Assembly: GCA_002478115.1 (NCBI GenBank) | Contig: DLMH01000005.1 | Location: forward strand, 1 to 37,012 | DNA length: 37,012 nucleotides | DNA from: Candidatus Acidiferrum typicum | Lineage (GTDB): Bacteria > Acidobacteriota > Terriglobia > Acidiferrales > UBA7541 | Reading direction: 5' to 3' | Part shown: positions 1-10,223 of the stretch, piece by piece | Position numbering within the stretch: position 1 is the first letter of the stretch | Layout: every line of letters starts with the position of its first letter | Translations under genes and position numbers: made by a program | The notes under the pieces: model-generated | Seen by the model: only the letters and a program-made list of their open reading frames with translations | Told to the model about the DNA's origin: nothing | The model's database searches: none

Positions 1-109
1 CGTTCGCCTCGAGTTGTGCGCTGTCCGGAGAAGCCGGTTGGCCAGTGGGGAGAAGACGCGTTTCACTGGAGCTGTGCAGCGTGGCTGTCCGGCATTAACC
101 GCCCGTGCT

Positions 110-3100
110 TCACGTTGCAGCCGGGCTTCCTGTGAGCGCCCCAATCTCCTTCAGGAGATCCGCGATGCGGAATGGTTTCGAGACGTACCCGTCCATCCCA
201 GCCCTCAGGCAACGTTCACGGTCACCCGTGATGGCGTGGGCCGTCATGGCAATGACAATCTGGTGCTGGCCAGGAGTCGCCTTTTCCCGCTGTCGGATTG
301 CTGCAGTGGCCTCAAATCCGTCCAATTCTGGCATCTGCACGTCCATCAAAACAACATCGAACTTCCCGTGCTCCAGGGCAGAGAGCGCCTCCTTGCCGTT
401 GTTAGCGAGCGTGACAGTGTATCCCTGCTTCTCCAGCAGGCGTACGGCCAGCAGTTGGTTTATGGCGTTGTCCTCCGCCAATAGAATACCCAGGTGCCGG
501 CCCCGCTCCCTTATCGAGTGGCGTGTCACCAGGTGGGGAGCCGCCATCCTTGGCTTCCTCTCCTCAAGAACGGCCAGGATGGCAGGAAGCAACTCCTCCT
601 GGGCCACAGGCTTGGTGAGATAAGCGGCAATGCCGAGTTCACGGCATCGCGCGGCATCACCCGGCTGTCCCGCCGAGGTCAACATCATCACCGCAAAGTC
701 TCCCAGGTCGGTTTGCTGGCCGATCTGCTCGACAAGCGCGAAACCATCGACTTCCGGCATCTGCACGTCGATGAGCACCAGATCAAACGGCGAGCCGGCC
801 TCCTTCGCCGCCCGCAAGCGCTTCATCGCCTCGGCGGCGTTCGCGGCCTGCGCCGGGCGCATCTTCCAGCGCTCCAGCATTCTGGCCAGGAGCAGCCGGT
901 TCGTTGCATTATCGTCCACCACCAACACGCTAAGGTTTTGCAGGGCCTGCGGTTCAATTTTCTCCATCGGAGCTGTGGCTGCGGCAATGCGGGCCTTCAT
1001 CGTGAAGTGGAAACAACTCCCTTGTCCCGGCTCACTCTCCAGCCAGATCCTGCCGCCCATCATTCCCACAAGCCGCGTGGAAATGGTCAACCCCAGCCCG
1101 CTTCCCCCGAACTTTCTCGAGGTTGAGGTATCGGCTTGGGAAAAGGCCTGGAAAATCACCTTCTGCTTCTCGGGCGCGATGCCGATGCCGGTGTCGCGAA
1201 CGGAAAAAACCAACTCGAGCTCATCGCCGTGTTGGCGCTCCACGCTGACTCCCAGCCCGATTTCTCCGTGTTCCGTGAACTTGATGGCGTTGCCAATCAG
1301 GTTGACGATGATCTGCCGCAGGCGTGTGGGGTCGCCCACGATTTCATCCGGAACGTCCGGGTCAATATCACAGAGGAGCTCCAGTTGTTTCTGGTGCACG
1401 CGCATGGCCAGAGGTTTCAGAGTCTCCGTCATGCAGGCGCGTAACTCAAAGGCGATGGGGTCGAGAGCAAACTTTCCGGCCGTGATCTTGGAGAAATCGA
1501 GGATGTCATTGATCAGGGTAAGCAACGCGTCAGCCGAGGTTTTGACCATTTCAAGGTACTCGCGCTGTTCTTTTGTCACTTCGGTTTCCAGCAGCAAATC
1601 CGTCAGTCCAATGATGCCATTCATGGGCGTGCGAATCTCGTGACTCATGTTGGCGAGGAACTCGCTCTTGGCAAGATTGGCCTCTTCCGCCGCTTCTCTT
1701 AGCAGGGCGGCTTCTTGAAGTTGCTGCCGGATGGTCTCTGTCTGCTGGTGCACCCGCTTCCTGAGCACAACTACCCATGCCAGTACCCCAAGCGTAGCCA
1801 TGATTACCGCGCCGAGCACGGACATCGCATGGAGCGCCGTCCACCAGGATGGGCTCTTGATTACGACAACGTCTACCGGCGACCGAAGCAGTATCCGGAA
1901 CCCGATTACTTGCGGACTCCATTCTCCAATTGCGGTCCGGCCCATGTTGATCTGCACGGAGCAGACTCCCGTCAACTGGAGGTCGCTGCCAGGTTTCCAA
2001 GCGGGCATTCCACTCGGGCTATCTGGCAACACAGCGGGGAATAAGATTCCACTCGAAGACAACATCAAGGTGGGAGTCTTCGCCTCCCGGTCCATATCAA
2101 CCAAGTGGGCCTGGATCTGAACGAGTTCCGTGTCGTGAGCTCCCGTCATCGCCTGCTGCGCGGTGATCGGCACGGCGGGAACGGGCGGAGCTGGCTCTGC
2201 CAGCTTGAAGGCAGCGTCCTCCAGTGTGGGCGCGAATCCATTGGCAACGGGAAAGCCAACCACGTCCACCCAATCGCCAAGTGCGGCCGAACTGCTCTGA
2301 GCTGTGGAGGCGCAGAGTCCTCCCGTATCGTCGTGAATGCACAGTAAGCGGCCGGGCCACTCCAGTGTCACGCGCCCGCGCACATGGGCTCGACGAAGGA
2401 AAGTAGCGCCGGCCTCAAATCGAAGCAGGTGGTTTATCGGGCGTAATGGCAATGCGTAAGCGTCGGGCGGTGAATCTTCTTCAATCTTTATCCCTTCAGG
2501 CGAAGGAAAGAAAAGGCGCACGCCCATTAACTGGCGATTCGTGCTAAAAAAAGGAGCGACGTTGGCATGAATCAATACCTTGGCATCAACCAGGCGGCTA
2601 TAGCTCACTCCTTCTTTCTTAACTGTGGTCGCGCTGATCGTGCCATCACTCGTCGTAAGGTTAAGGGTCACGTTCGCGTCCTGCTCTGCGACAGAATGAA
2701 CTATGCCCTCGATTTCTATCCATTGCCCGTCCTCCGCGCCCGTCATCATTTGTGTGCGGCTGACGCGTGGCGCTGCCGCCGGCAAATGCGATTCACCGAC
2801 CACCCGTACCTTGGCCTGGTCGACTATGGGGGCGAATTCCCCCGGCCCACTTACACCTTCGACATCAATCATGGCCCCAGCGTGAAGAGGCGGCGTTGGT
2901 GGCGGGGCAATCACAAAAACGCATCCGGTTGCGTCGCAAACAAAGACTACTGGATGCCTTGGATCGATGTGCGTGTCGTAGTAGCTCACTACCCCGCGCA
3001 GGTGCACTGGATACTCCTGCCTCGACTCCTCCGTTGAAAGACTATGTGCCGCGTGCGCAGTGGTAAGCGTCGGGAGAGAGATCTCAGTGCCGGCAGGCTG

Positions 3101-3265
3101 CGCGCCACAGGCGTCGGAAGCGACAACTGCAAGAACTCCGGCGAGTACAGTCACGGCCAAACCCAAGTGCCGCCGAAACCGCGGTCTTACGCACCCGCCA
3201 TGCCCCACGCATCTCGGGCCTGCGCTGGACAAAAAGTGTTGAGTTATTGACTGAGCGCTGTTCAC
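110..3265 (-). CDS. Hybrid sensor histidine kinase with two C-terminal receiver domains
   Basis: Membrane-bound hybrid kinase of about 1051 residues. After an N-terminal hydrophobic segment (about residues 32-55) comes a predicted extracytoplasmic region with two similar beta-rich segments that resemble OB-fold-like ligand modules ([11 protein letters not shown] and [10 protein letters not shown]). A single transmembrane helix (around [17 protein letters not shown]) leads into a HisKA domain with the phospho-acceptor His at about residue 542 (SHEIRTP), then a HATPase with the N box (NLIGNAIKF), G1 (DTGIGI) and G2 (GGSGLGL). Two receivers follow, with acceptor Asp at about 833 (LIDVQMP) and 975 (LMDVQMP). 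The order matches BarA/LuxQ-type hybrids but lacks a C-terminal Hpt, so a separate phosphotransfer partner is expected. I chose the GTG at 3265 because AAGGAG sits 6 nt upstream; the frame stays open to 3382. The ligand is unknown. Confidence 0.9.
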   Translation of the reverse strand: MNSAQSITQHFLSSAGPRCVGHGGCVRPRFRRHLGLAVTVLAGVLAVVASDACGAQPAGTEISLPTLTTAHAAHSLSTEESRQEYPVHLRGVVSYYDTHIDPRHPVVFVCDATGCVFVIAPPPTPPLHAGAMIDVEGVSGPGEFAPIVDQAKVRVVGESHLPAAAPRVSRTQMMTGAEDGQWIEIEGIVHSVAEQDANVTLNLTTSDGTISATTVKKEGVSYSRLVDAKVLIHANVAPFFSTNRQLMGVRLFFPSPEGIKIEEDSPPDAYALPLRPINHLLRFEAGATFLRRAHVRGRVTLEWPGRLLCIHDDTGGLCASTAQSSSAALGDWVDVVGFPVANGFAPTLEDAAFKLAEPAPPVPAVPITAQQAMTGAHDTELVQIQAHLVDMDREAKTPTLMLSSSGILFPAVLPDSPSGMPAWKPGSDLQLTGVCSVQINMGRTAIGEWSPQVIGFRILLRSPVDVVVIKSPSWWTALHAMSVLGAVIMATLGVLAWVVVLRKRVHQQTETIRQQLQEAALLREAAEEANLAKSEFLANMSHEIRTPMNGIIGLTDLLLETEVTKEQREYLEMVKTSADALLTLINDILDFSKITAGKFALDPIAFELRACMTETLKPLAMRVHQKQLELLCDIDPDVPDEIVGDPTRLRQIIVNLIGNAIKFTEHGEIGLGVSVERQHGDELELVFSVRDTGIGIAPEKQKVIFQAFSQADTSTSRKFGGSGLGLTISTRLVGMMGGRIWLESEPGQGSCFHFTMKARIAAATAPMEKIEPQALQNLSVLVVDDNATNRLLLARMLERWKMRPAQAANAAEAMKRLRAAKEAGSPFDLVLIDVQMPEVDGFALVEQIGQQTDLGDFAVMMLTSAGQPGDAARCRELGIAAYLTKPVAQEELLPAILAVLEERKPRMAAPHLVTRHSIRERGRHLGILLAEDNAINQLLAVRLLEKQGYTVTLANNGKEALSALEHGKFDVVLMDVQMPELDGFEATAAIRQREKATPGQHQIVIAMTAHAITGDRERCLRAGMDGYVSKPFRIADLLKEIGALTGSPAAT

Positions 3266-3845
3266 ACGAATCTCCTTCCCCTTGCCTTCTTCGTTTGCTG
3301 CGCGAAAACTTTGAGCTCGGTCATAAAGTAATTCTCCGGCTTCGCTCTCCGCTCCGCGATCGCCGATTCCACATGCGAGCAAGCAGGCGAGCTTGCAAGC
3401 CGTGAGGTGTCACAGCGAGCCACTCGGCCATCAGACACAGATTGTTTGGTCTTCACCCTCTTGCGCCGGGAAGAAGTGGGCACAAGTTTAGCCGGTGAAA
3501 GGAAGGGGCAATATGGAGTATATCGCCGGGTAATTCGCGCGTCGCTCGTTTTTGCAATACCCAGCAAGTAAGAGTAAACAATCCGGCCGTCCGATGACCC
3601 GCAATGGAATTGCCGGCGGCGTGGTGGACTGCAACCCCGAAGGACACATCTCGTGCCAACCCGGCTACCGGTCCAAGTGGCCGCTGACCCGGCAGCACCG
3701 CCGAATCGCCCAGGATACTTTCCGAGCCGGCGACCATCCTGGAGTTGTGCGGCTTCGTTCGACGCAAAGGCGTTTTTCACCTCGAGCGGCTGCACGCTAA
3801 TGTGAGAAGTAGACTCGAAGAGAACCCTCTTGTAGTATCCCTCGT
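3266..3845. other. Intergenic region, no gene recognised
   Basis: About 580 bp between the divergent hybrid kinase and the DUF1801-type gene. Open frames exist on both strands, but their translations are low-complexity or Arg/Ser-rich and resemble no family I know. It probably contains both promoters, but I see no convincing -35/-10 pair. Confidence 0.5.
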
Positions 3846-4256
3846 ATGAAAAAAGCGAACTCCGGTGCTCGCGGTTCGGCCGCAAAAGGCAGCGTCGTTC
3901 CGAAGAACGTGGACGATTACCTCGCCGGCGTTCCGGAACCCGCCCGCAGCACCCTAAAGAAAGTGCGCGCGGCGATTCGCTCCGCCGTGCCGCCCGAGGC
4001 CACGGAGGCCATCGGCTATCGGATTCCCACGTTCAGGTACAAAGGCGCACTGCTGGGTTTCGCCGCGTTTTCGGACCATTGCAGTTTGTTCCCTATGAGT
4101 CTGGCCGTGATGGCGGCTTTCAATAACGAACTTAAGGGCTTCCCCACCTCCAAAGGCACCATCCGCTTCCCCGTGGACAAGCCTCTGCCGGCCGCTCTTG
4201 TGAAAAAGCCGGTGAAGGCGCGCATCGCGGAGAACGAACACAAAAAAAGGCGCTGA
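3846..4256 (+). CDS. DUF1801 / YdhG-like domain protein
   Basis: Small 136-residue cytoplasmic protein. After a basic N-terminal tail (residues 1-20) it shows the pattern of the DUF1801 / YdhG-like family: VDDYLAGVPEPARSTLKKVR, then PPEATEAIGYRIPTFRYKG, then GFAAFSDHCSLFPMS, and the late KGTIRFPVDKPLP segment. Members are often annotated as 'iron chaperone' or DUF1801 protein by weak similarity to frataxin-like folds; the biochemical role is not settled. The length is normal for the family. It stands alone between unrelated genes and has no obvious Shine-Dalgarno sequence before the ATG. The C-terminus is strongly basic (HKKRR). Confidence 0.8.
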   Translation: MKKANSGARGSAAKGSVVPKNVDDYLAGVPEPARSTLKKVRAAIRSAVPPEATEAIGYRIPTFRYKGALLGFAAFSDHCSLFPMSLAVMAAFNNELKGFPTSKGTIRFPVDKPLPAALVKKPVKARIAENEHKKRR

Positions 4257-4499
4257 CAAGGAACCAACCACGCCTTCTTCGGGGAAAGTTGGCCCCAACG
4301 TGCCGCGCTGACTCAGGCGTTAAACGTCCACGCGGCAAGTGAGAGCTGTGATATTCGTCGCTGAGCGTCGGGCAAGCCAACCATGCACTCTGCCCGATGA
4401 GGCTCTCCCTGTAACGAAGGACAGCGTTGCCATTGGAACTTTTTCTGCGCGTCGAAGAGCCTCCTTCCAATCTTGTCGCGCAACTCGAATGAGGTGAGT

Positions 4500-4841
4500 A
4501 TGGAGATCGCCCGCAGCGAATCAGCAAGTTCCCACGCGGAACGCGTATCTTTGCACTTTCCTTGTTTAGGGATCGGCTGCGAAGATATCGAATACGCGAC
4601 CGAGACTGTCAAAATCTGGCTCGACGGCTTCTTGATGAGGAGTCGAAGGGAATTGACCACGGGGACCATACTTTATTTGAGGTTGCGGGTACCGATAGAG
4701 ATTTCCGGCAGTCCTTTTCGCGAACTGTGCAGCATTGGCCGAGTGGTGTCTGAACATGAGTTGGAAGATGGGACTGTCGGCTACATCGTGGAAATTGAGC
4801 GTGCGGCGAGTAGCGCTTGGACCCTAAACCTGACAGTCTAG
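4500..4841 (+). CDS. PilZ-like domain protein (divergent)
   Basis: Protein of 113 residues whose second half fits the PilZ beta-barrel pattern: WLDGFLMRSRRELTTGTILY, then LRLRVPIEISG, then IGRVVSEHELEDGTVGYIVEIE. This resembles the 'xxGxxLxSxxxLxxGTxLxLxLxxP ... GRVV ... GxGVxxxE' layout of PilZ proteins. The canonical c-di-GMP motifs (RxxxR and D/NxSxxG) are not clearly present, so binding is doubtful. The gene is followed 240 bp downstream by a diguanylate cyclase on the same strand, which fits a c-di-GMP context. I chose the ATG at 4500 with GAGGTG just upstream (spacing 3, rather short); a TTG at 4473 would add nine residues. Confidence 0.5.
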   Translation: MEIARSESASSHAERVSLHFPCLGIGCEDIEYATETVKIWLDGFLMRSRRELTTGTILYLRLRVPIEISGSPFRELCSIGRVVSEHELEDGTVGYIVEIERAASSAWTLNLTV

Positions 4842-5081
4842 TCGAGAGTGCGGTACCTGCTCTGCAGAGGGTCAACGAATAAGGCCAGTTGGTCGCGCCC
4901 CCACATCACAACTACTCGTGCCCGCCGTCACTGCGTCTAGCTAGCAACTAATCATATTTTGCTGTTCGAATCATAACCACTTAAATGGGGGCGCTCGGAA
5001 TAATAAGGGCTGAGCGCGCGTTGATAGCCCGCTCCCAGGCCTTTTCCCGAAGCGGCCCTCGCTGCCTTCAAGAAATCTAGT

Positions 5082-6014
5082 ATGCATGCAGATCGACCAG
5101 AACGTCCGGCCATCCCCGAACTCGCAGGGGCAGAGGAGCTGCTTCAACTGCAGGTGACTGCCCTTGAAGCCGCCGCCAATCCCATCCTCATAAGCAGAAG
5201 AGACGGCACAATTATCTGGGTCAATAAAGCATTCGAGCAGCTTTCCGGTTATACGAGGGGCGAGGCTCTTGGCCAAAGCACCAGCCTGCTTAAGTCTGGT
5301 CAGCAAGCACCTCCGTTCTTCAGCAACATGTGGGAAACGATTCTCGCCGGGCAAAAATGGCGAGGAGAATTGGTCAATCGACGCAAGGATGGGAGTCTCT
5401 ACCAGGAAGAGATGACCATCACTCCGGTGAAAAACGCAGCCGGAGACATCACCCACTTCATCGCCATCAAGCTGGATATTACGGAACGCAAACTAGCCGA
5501 AGAACAGATACGTCAACTGGCCTTGACTGATCCGCTCACCGGGCTTGCCAACTACCGGCGGCTTTTTGACGCGCTCGACTCGGAAATCAAGAGGTGCGCC
5601 CGCACCGGGCGATCCTTCGCAGTCTTGTTACTCGATTTGGACGGACTTAAGAAGATTAATGACGACCATGGTCATCAGGTGGGAAGCCGCGCGCTCTGCC
5701 GGGTGGCAAACTTTCTCCGAATTCATTGCCGCGCAATTGATACCGCTGCGCGATACGGGGGCGACGAATTCGTAGTCGTTCTCCCTGAAACCGGATGCGA
5801 GGCGGCTCGGCTGGTAGCGCAACGTATTTCCGAGGAGTCGAGAAACGAAGGCGAGGAGCCTTCTATCTCCGTCGGTGTGGGGGCAGCGATCTTCCCGCAA
5901 GATGGTAAGACCATCGATGAGTTGTTGGCCGCGGCGGACCGTGCTCTGTATCGCGAGAAACGCTCTCCAAAAAGGCGATCCACCGCCGAAAACGCCAGTC
6001 ACTCGGACGATTAA
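5082..6014 (+). CDS. PAS-GGDEF diguanylate cyclase
   Basis: Cytoplasmic protein of 310 residues with no membrane segment. A short N-terminal helix leads into one PAS domain (about residues 25-145; NPILISRRDGTIIWVNKAFEQLSGY, ending with the PAC-type DITERKLAEEQI), followed by a GGDEF domain (about 150-300; LTDPLTGLANYRRL). The catalytic GGDEF motif is intact at residues 226-230, and the product-inhibition I-site RxxD is present as RAID (217-220). It should therefore make c-di-GMP from two GTP and be feedback-inhibited, with the PAS domain sensing an unknown cytoplasmic signal. It has no EAL domain. The nearby PilZ-like gene upstream and the PilZ-like gene at 23449-23781 are possible effectors, an inference from proximity only. 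Confidence 0.93.
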   Translation: MHADRPERPAIPELAGAEELLQLQVTALEAAANPILISRRDGTIIWVNKAFEQLSGYTRGEALGQSTSLLKSGQQAPPFFSNMWETILAGQKWRGELVNRRKDGSLYQEEMTITPVKNAAGDITHFIAIKLDITERKLAEEQIRQLALTDPLTGLANYRRLFDALDSEIKRCARTGRSFAVLLLDLDGLKKINDDHGHQVGSRALCRVANFLRIHCRAIDTAARYGGDEFVVVLPETGCEAARLVAQRISEESRNEGEEPSISVGVGAAIFPQDGKTIDELLAAADRALYREKRSPKRRSTAENASHSDD

Positions 6015-6168
6015 CCTATTTACCGGATGCGCGGAAGCGAACCCAAAACCGGCCTGGCAGATGCCGGGCAACCCGACGAACCGAGAGTTAGCCCGAAAGT
6101 GACAGTTTGGGTTGGTTCGGTTTGACGCCGCGCGTCCCTATAGGCGATTCACTTTCTCGGGAGAAACA

Positions 6169-7164
6169 TTATTGGGCCGTGGGTTTTGTCGGCGTGTTGT
6201 TGGCAAAATTGAGAAGGGGTGCAATCCCCGGCAGGGGTCCGGAGTGTGCAAACTCCATGAACTCAATTTGGGAAGCCTGCGGTTTTAACTTTTCCGCCAG
6301 CCTTTTCAGGGACGCATGGTTCTGCTCGATGTCGTTGCTTAAGAATCTTTTTGCCGGGAGCAAGCTTCCGTCTTTAGCGGAATCGGCGCTGTCTCCGAGG
6401 TAAAGCGTCCCCGCGGCCAGGTAGGCCGCGCTGCCGTCGGTATGCCCTGGGATCAGGTACGCAGTCACCATGACGTTGCCCCGTTGAAATACTTCTCCCT
6501 CCTGCAAGTATCTGGCGACGTGGATTCCAGAGTTTTTCTTCCCCATTAAGAATGCGAGCTCAACCGGTCGATGCAACACCATCTAATCAGTTGATCCGAC
6601 AATACTTCCCCTAGAGAACTGATCTGTCAGGCTGTACTCAGTCAGAACCTAGCCAGGGTAGTGTTCCGTTTGATTCAACCCTCGCGAACGACTTTAGCTT
6701 TTGAAACTCCGGCAAGTGGACTTCGAGCTAGTGTTGCGTTGACCCATTGAGACCACCAATCCAATCGGAGATCTCGCTGCCGTTCGGCCCTCCAAGAGAG
6801 ATTGCTCCGCAGCCATGGCAAAGACTTCGGCATCCGGGAAAACAGCGCAGCCTGCGATGTGATCGGCGTGTGCGTGGGTCAGCAGGATCGTTTTCACCGC
6901 TTCGCGTCCCAGGCCCATTTGCTTCAGCGCATCCAGAATGGCCTTCGCCTTGCGATCATTTCCACAGTCAACCAGGATCACCTGGCCGGCCGCGGAAGGA
7001 ATGATCCCAACGGATACCATGCCGTCCTTCACTTGCTCCGCACCTCCGGAAAGCGGTTGACGGTCCTTGAGGGGAATTGTTCGCGAGAAAGAATAGAAGA
7101 TGAGTCCGAAGCACGCCACCACGGCCAAAGCGATGACCAGCAAAACATTGCGAATGATTTTCAC
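6169..7164 (-). pseudogene. Interrupted MBL-fold metallo-hydrolase
   Basis: The gene reads as one metallo-beta-lactamase-fold hydrolase broken in the middle. The 5' part (7164 down to about 6740) encodes an N-terminal membrane anchor (VKIIRNVLLVIALAVVACF) and the metal-binding motif HAHADHIAG. It then runs into unrelated sequence and stops at 6694. The 3' part (6582 to 6169) continues the family with GHTDGSAAYL and LYLGDSADSA, which carry later metal ligands. The stretch of about 110-150 bp between them has stops in all relevant frames. The GTG at 7164 has AAGGAG 7 nt upstream, so expression once was normal. The two halves align with one parent protein without obvious loss, which suggests a small insertion rather than a large deletion. 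Active enzyme is unlikely. Confidence 0.75.
6590..6745. mobile_element. Short insertion or IS remnant inside the MBL gene
   Basis: The sequence separating the two halves of the hydrolase has no coding potential in the host frame. It contains two similar stretches in the same orientation, TAGTGTTCCGTTTGATTCAA at 6658-6677 and TAGTGTTGCGTTGACCCATT starting at about 6729. The second resembles, from memory, the terminal sequence of IS30-type elements (GTTGCGTTGACC...TTGA). No transposase remains. Exact borders are not determined, and no target duplication is clear. A decayed IS end is the best guess; a MITE or a plain recombination scar are alternatives. Confidence 0.35.
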
Positions 7165-7475
7165 GTACGCACTCCTTTTGCCATGAAGAAATGTCCGGCT
7201 CGTTTTTCTTGGCAAGCAGAATAAACGCACCGGTCCTGACGCTGGTCAAAGCCAGGACGGAGCGATTCGTTTCACAATTTGTCGTGGCCTGCCGTTCCTC
7301 CACCGCATCGTGCATCCTGTTCCAGCACAGCAGCGAGATTAGCACGTTGTACGCCTGAAAATGATAGCCGCGTGCAAAAGACCGCGCCACATGGCCATCG
7401 GGCAGACCTTGCGGGAACGAGTTAATCAAGAATCAAAAGGGCGGCCGGCTTTTCGCTGGGGTGTAGAATCAAAAG
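7165..7475. other. Intergenic region between divergent genes
   Basis: About 310 bp between the broken hydrolase (minus) and the VWFA-related gene (plus). I find no convincing gene, RNA or repeat. Promoters for both directions are expected but not clear by eye. Confidence 0.4.
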
Positions 7476-8801
7476 ATGAGTATGAACACAAACCCAAGAC
7501 GCCTTTCGCTGATTGTCCTGGTCTGCCTGGCTCTTATTTTGTGCGCGCAGGCGGCCGCGCAGCAGCCGGATGAAACATCGGCTCCGGGCGGCGCCGCCAA
7601 AGTTCAAGTCAATGTGAACGTGGTCCTGATACCTGTCGTGGTTCGGGATGCGCAGGGACTCGCGGTGGGCACCCTGAAGAGAGAAGACTTCCAGATTTTC
7701 GATAAAGATAAACCTCAAGCCATTTCCGGATTCACCATCGAAAAACGCGCCGCGATGAAGAGCGAATCATCCGCGTCTGAAATCGTTCCTGCGGTTCCGG
7801 TCGTTTCCGCTTCCGCTGTCACCCCGCAATCAACCGTGATCCCGCAGCGCTTCATCGTTTTCTTGCTTGACGACCTGCACCTTACTTTCAGCAATCTCGC
7901 GCAAGTGCAAAAGGCGGCCATTCGAATACTGCCGGGATCCCTGGCGGATTCGGACATGGCGGCCGTGGTTTCGACCTCGGGGACCAACAGCGGTCTGACT
8001 CGCGATCACGCCAAATTGCAGGAAGCGGTCATGAAAATCCAATCACGGAATCTTGACCAACATGCCCAGCGCGAATGCCCGGATCTTGATTATTACCGCG
8101 CGGACCTGATCCAAAATGGGCACGATAACACCGCTTTCGAGGCTGCTGTCCGGGACGCGCTAACGTGCGCAAGCCTGGATCCCAAGATTTATCGCAACGT
8201 GGCCGAGGGCATGGTAAGAACCGCAGCCTCACGAGTGTTGACGGCTGGCGATAGCGATGTCCACACGACGCTGGGCTTCGTGAAAGAATTGATTCGAAGA
8301 ATGAGCGGCCTGCCAGGGCAACGAACGTTGATTCTGGTGTCGCCCGGATTCCTCACCGTCACGCCGGAAGCGATGAGCGCGAAATCACAAATCATCGATT
8401 TTGCGGCGCAATGCAACGTGATCATTAATGCGCTGGACGCGAAAGCCCTGTACATCACGGAAATCGACGCGAGCGAACGAGGCGCAGGTTCCGAGTACGC
8501 CCTGGCAACAGGCAACGAATCTCAATCGCGCCGTGAATCCCTGTCGCTTTCGGAAAACGTCATGGCGGAATTCGCCGACGGCACCGGCGGCACTTACTTC
8601 CACAACAGCAATGATCTGGCGGGAGGATTGCAGAATCTGACCGCCGCGCCGGAGTTCGTCTACCTGCTCGAGTTTTCTCTGGAACACGTCAAGTCCGACG
8701 GCGCCTATCATCGCTTAAAAGTGAAAGTGGATCGGGACGGTCTGCAGTTAAAGACGCGTCGCGGCTATTTTGCGCCCATGCCAGAGAAAGACAAAAAATA
8801 G
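7476..8801 (+). CDS. Secreted VWFA-related domain protein (acidobacterial type)
   Basis: Protein of 441 residues with a clear signal peptide (LSLIVLVCLALILCAQAAAQ, about residues 10-29). The N-terminal part (VQVNVNVVLIPVVVRDAQGLAVGTLKREDFQIFDKDKPQAISGF) is the hallmark of the 'VWFA-related domain' proteins that are abundant in Acidobacteria. The VWA-like fold follows, with RFIVFLLDDLHLTFSNLAQVQKAA at the position of the metal-site strand and RTLILVSPGFL later; the classical DxSxS MIDAS is changed to DDLHLTF. The C-terminal segment (VYLLEFSLEHVKSDGAYHRLKVKVDRDGLQLKTRRGYFA) is also typical. Family members are exported and of unknown function, presumed to mediate binding or protein assembly outside the cytoplasm. 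An alternative start lies two codons downstream. Confidence 0.88.
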   Translation: MSMNTNPRRLSLIVLVCLALILCAQAAAQQPDETSAPGGAAKVQVNVNVVLIPVVVRDAQGLAVGTLKREDFQIFDKDKPQAISGFTIEKRAAMKSESSASEIVPAVPVVSASAVTPQSTVIPQRFIVFLLDDLHLTFSNLAQVQKAAIRILPGSLADSDMAAVVSTSGTNSGLTRDHAKLQEAVMKIQSRNLDQHAQRECPDLDYYRADLIQNGHDNTAFEAAVRDALTCASLDPKIYRNVAEGMVRTAASRVLTAGDSDVHTTLGFVKELIRRMSGLPGQRTLILVSPGFLTVTPEAMSAKSQIIDFAAQCNVIINALDAKALYITEIDASERGAGSEYALATGNESQSRRESLSLSENVMAEFADGTGGTYFHNSNDLAGGLQNLTAAPEFVYLLEFSLEHVKSDGAYHRLKVKVDRDGLQLKTRRGYFAPMPEKDKK

Positions 8802-8956
8802 CAGGCCAGGACTGGGGAAAACAGCGAACCAGGAGAAAGTTCGAGAGTTTTGAACGGTGCAAGGGCTTGGTTTTAGGTGCGTCGCTGCCAGCCGTGGAAA
8901 GCCTGATGAGCAAAAGCGCGAGGAGACCCTGGAGCGCATCAAGGGAGCCGATGCGA

Positions 8957-9880
8957 ATGAGAATGAAACGTTGGCATGTGGCGATGTCCGCTGCCATGCT
9001 GTTTGCGGGTTTTGTGTGCTTCCTGGCGAGCGCCCCTCTGATGATATCTGGCGTGCTCGCCGCTCAAGTGCCAGAGGACTCAGATAAGAATCTGAAGAAT
9101 CGCAGCTTGAAATGGGTTCCCCCTCAGGTTGATGCGCCGCTTGGTTCTCGCGTTTCTTCACCGCCCTGCGTACTCTCCGATGTCCTCCAACAGGCGGGCG
9201 CGCATGCAAATGAACTTTACACCAGTCTGGAAAGCTTCTCTGCGCAGGAAAGGATTGAATACCAGGCCTGGGATCATATGGGCTATCTTCAGGATGCCCG
9301 TACAGGGACGTTTGACTATGTCGTCCTCTTCCAGCTAACACTGGGAGGAACAACCGTGGAAGAGAGCCGCCACCCCGAGCATGGTAGCCCTTTGCTGGCA
9401 GCCTTTACGCAGGAAATCGGACTGCCGGAAATGGCCTTGATGTTTCTTCCGGAAATGCAGGACGAGTACGAAATGAGCTGTGAAGGCCTTGTCGAATGGA
9501 ATGGGCGGCGCACACAGGTCGTGCATTTCCTGCATCGCAAAGACAAACCAAGTCACACACTTTCATTTCGCAACAGCAATGGGGCGGTGTATCCCGCCAA
9601 ACTCAAGGGCCGCGCGTGGATTGCCGCCGATTCCGGTGAGGTCATCCACATGGAGTTGAGTCTGATGGACGAAATACCGCAGGTAAAGGTGCGCCGCTGG
9701 TATCTCTCGATCAATTACGCCCCGGTACAGTTCCACACGCAAAATGTACGCATGTTGTTGCCGCAGACTGTCGACGCTTTTTGCGACTTCGAGGACCATC
9801 GCACAATTGTCTATCACACCTTCACGGATTTCCTGCTGTTCTCGGTGCAAACCGATCAGAAGACCGAGAAGCCGAAATAA
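8957..9880 (+). CDS. Secreted protein of unknown function
   Basis: I do not recognise the family. With the start at the ATG at 8957 (AGGGAG 9 nt upstream; 8951 and 8963 are other ATGs) the protein has about 307 residues. It begins with a basic stretch and a hydrophobic segment (AMSAAMLFAGFVCFLASAPLMISGVLAA) that should be a signal peptide or anchor. The mature part is rich in beta strands, with LYTSLESFSAQERIEYQAWD, FDYVVLFQLTLGG, FHTQNVRMLLPQTVDAFCDFE and YHTFTDFLLFSVQT; this layout recalls outer-membrane lipoprotein-carrier-like folds, a guess only. It lies about 150 bp after the VWFA-related gene on the same strand and may be co-transcribed. Confidence 0.6.
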   Translation: MRMKRWHVAMSAAMLFAGFVCFLASAPLMISGVLAAQVPEDSDKNLKNRSLKWVPPQVDAPLGSRVSSPPCVLSDVLQQAGAHANELYTSLESFSAQERIEYQAWDHMGYLQDARTGTFDYVVLFQLTLGGTTVEESRHPEHGSPLLAAFTQEIGLPEMALMFLPEMQDEYEMSCEGLVEWNGRRTQVVHFLHRKDKPSHTLSFRNSNGAVYPAKLKGRAWIAADSGEVIHMELSLMDEIPQVKVRRWYLSINYAPVQFHTQNVRMLLPQTVDAFCDFEDHRTIVYHTFTDFLLFSVQTDQKTEKPK

Positions 9881-10223
9881 AGCAAAAAGTGGCAACCCTG
9901 CCCCCCTCAATCACCTAACTCCTTAACGGGACGCTCGGACAAGCCATAAAAATCGGTAAAACTGTTCTGCTGCGCGGCATTGCATTGCACTCGGATGAAA
10001 CATCTGGTGGGGCAAGGAATATCCATCTGCGAGTGCGTTGATCCTTCCGTTAGTCACGTATCCAACTACCCGCCACACCTCGCGTTATCCTCAGTGACTT
10101 CGATTATTAGATTGACATTTACGCGTGCAACGCATACTGTCCGCAAGGTTTTACCCTTTCTCTTTTCCCATCACAGGCCAAGTTCGACCCGCTTTCAGCG
10201 GAGAAAATCTGAGGAGGAATCGT
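9881..10223. other. Intergenic region with one promoter candidate
   Basis: About 340 bp without a recognisable gene. An open frame through the right end extends the next gene backwards but is not expected to be translated. The only structured signal I see is the sigma-70-like promoter at 10112-10140, listed separately. Confidence 0.4.
10112..10140 (+). promoter_or_regulatory. Sigma-70-type promoter candidate
   Basis: A perfect TTGACA box (10112-10117), a 17-bp spacer and a weak -10 box TACTGT (10135-10140). Transcription would start near 10147, giving a leader of about 77 nt before the ATG at 10224. Confidence 0.45.

Noticed and set aside
3262..3885. Open frame of 207 codons on the minus strand upstream of the hybrid kinase
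   Set aside because: No family resemblance, Arg/Ser-rich composition, and it overlaps both the kinase start and the DUF1801-type gene.
4957..4988. TTGCTG-N17-TAAATG as a promoter for the diguanylate cyclase
   Set aside because: Only three of six bases match in each box, which is expected by chance.
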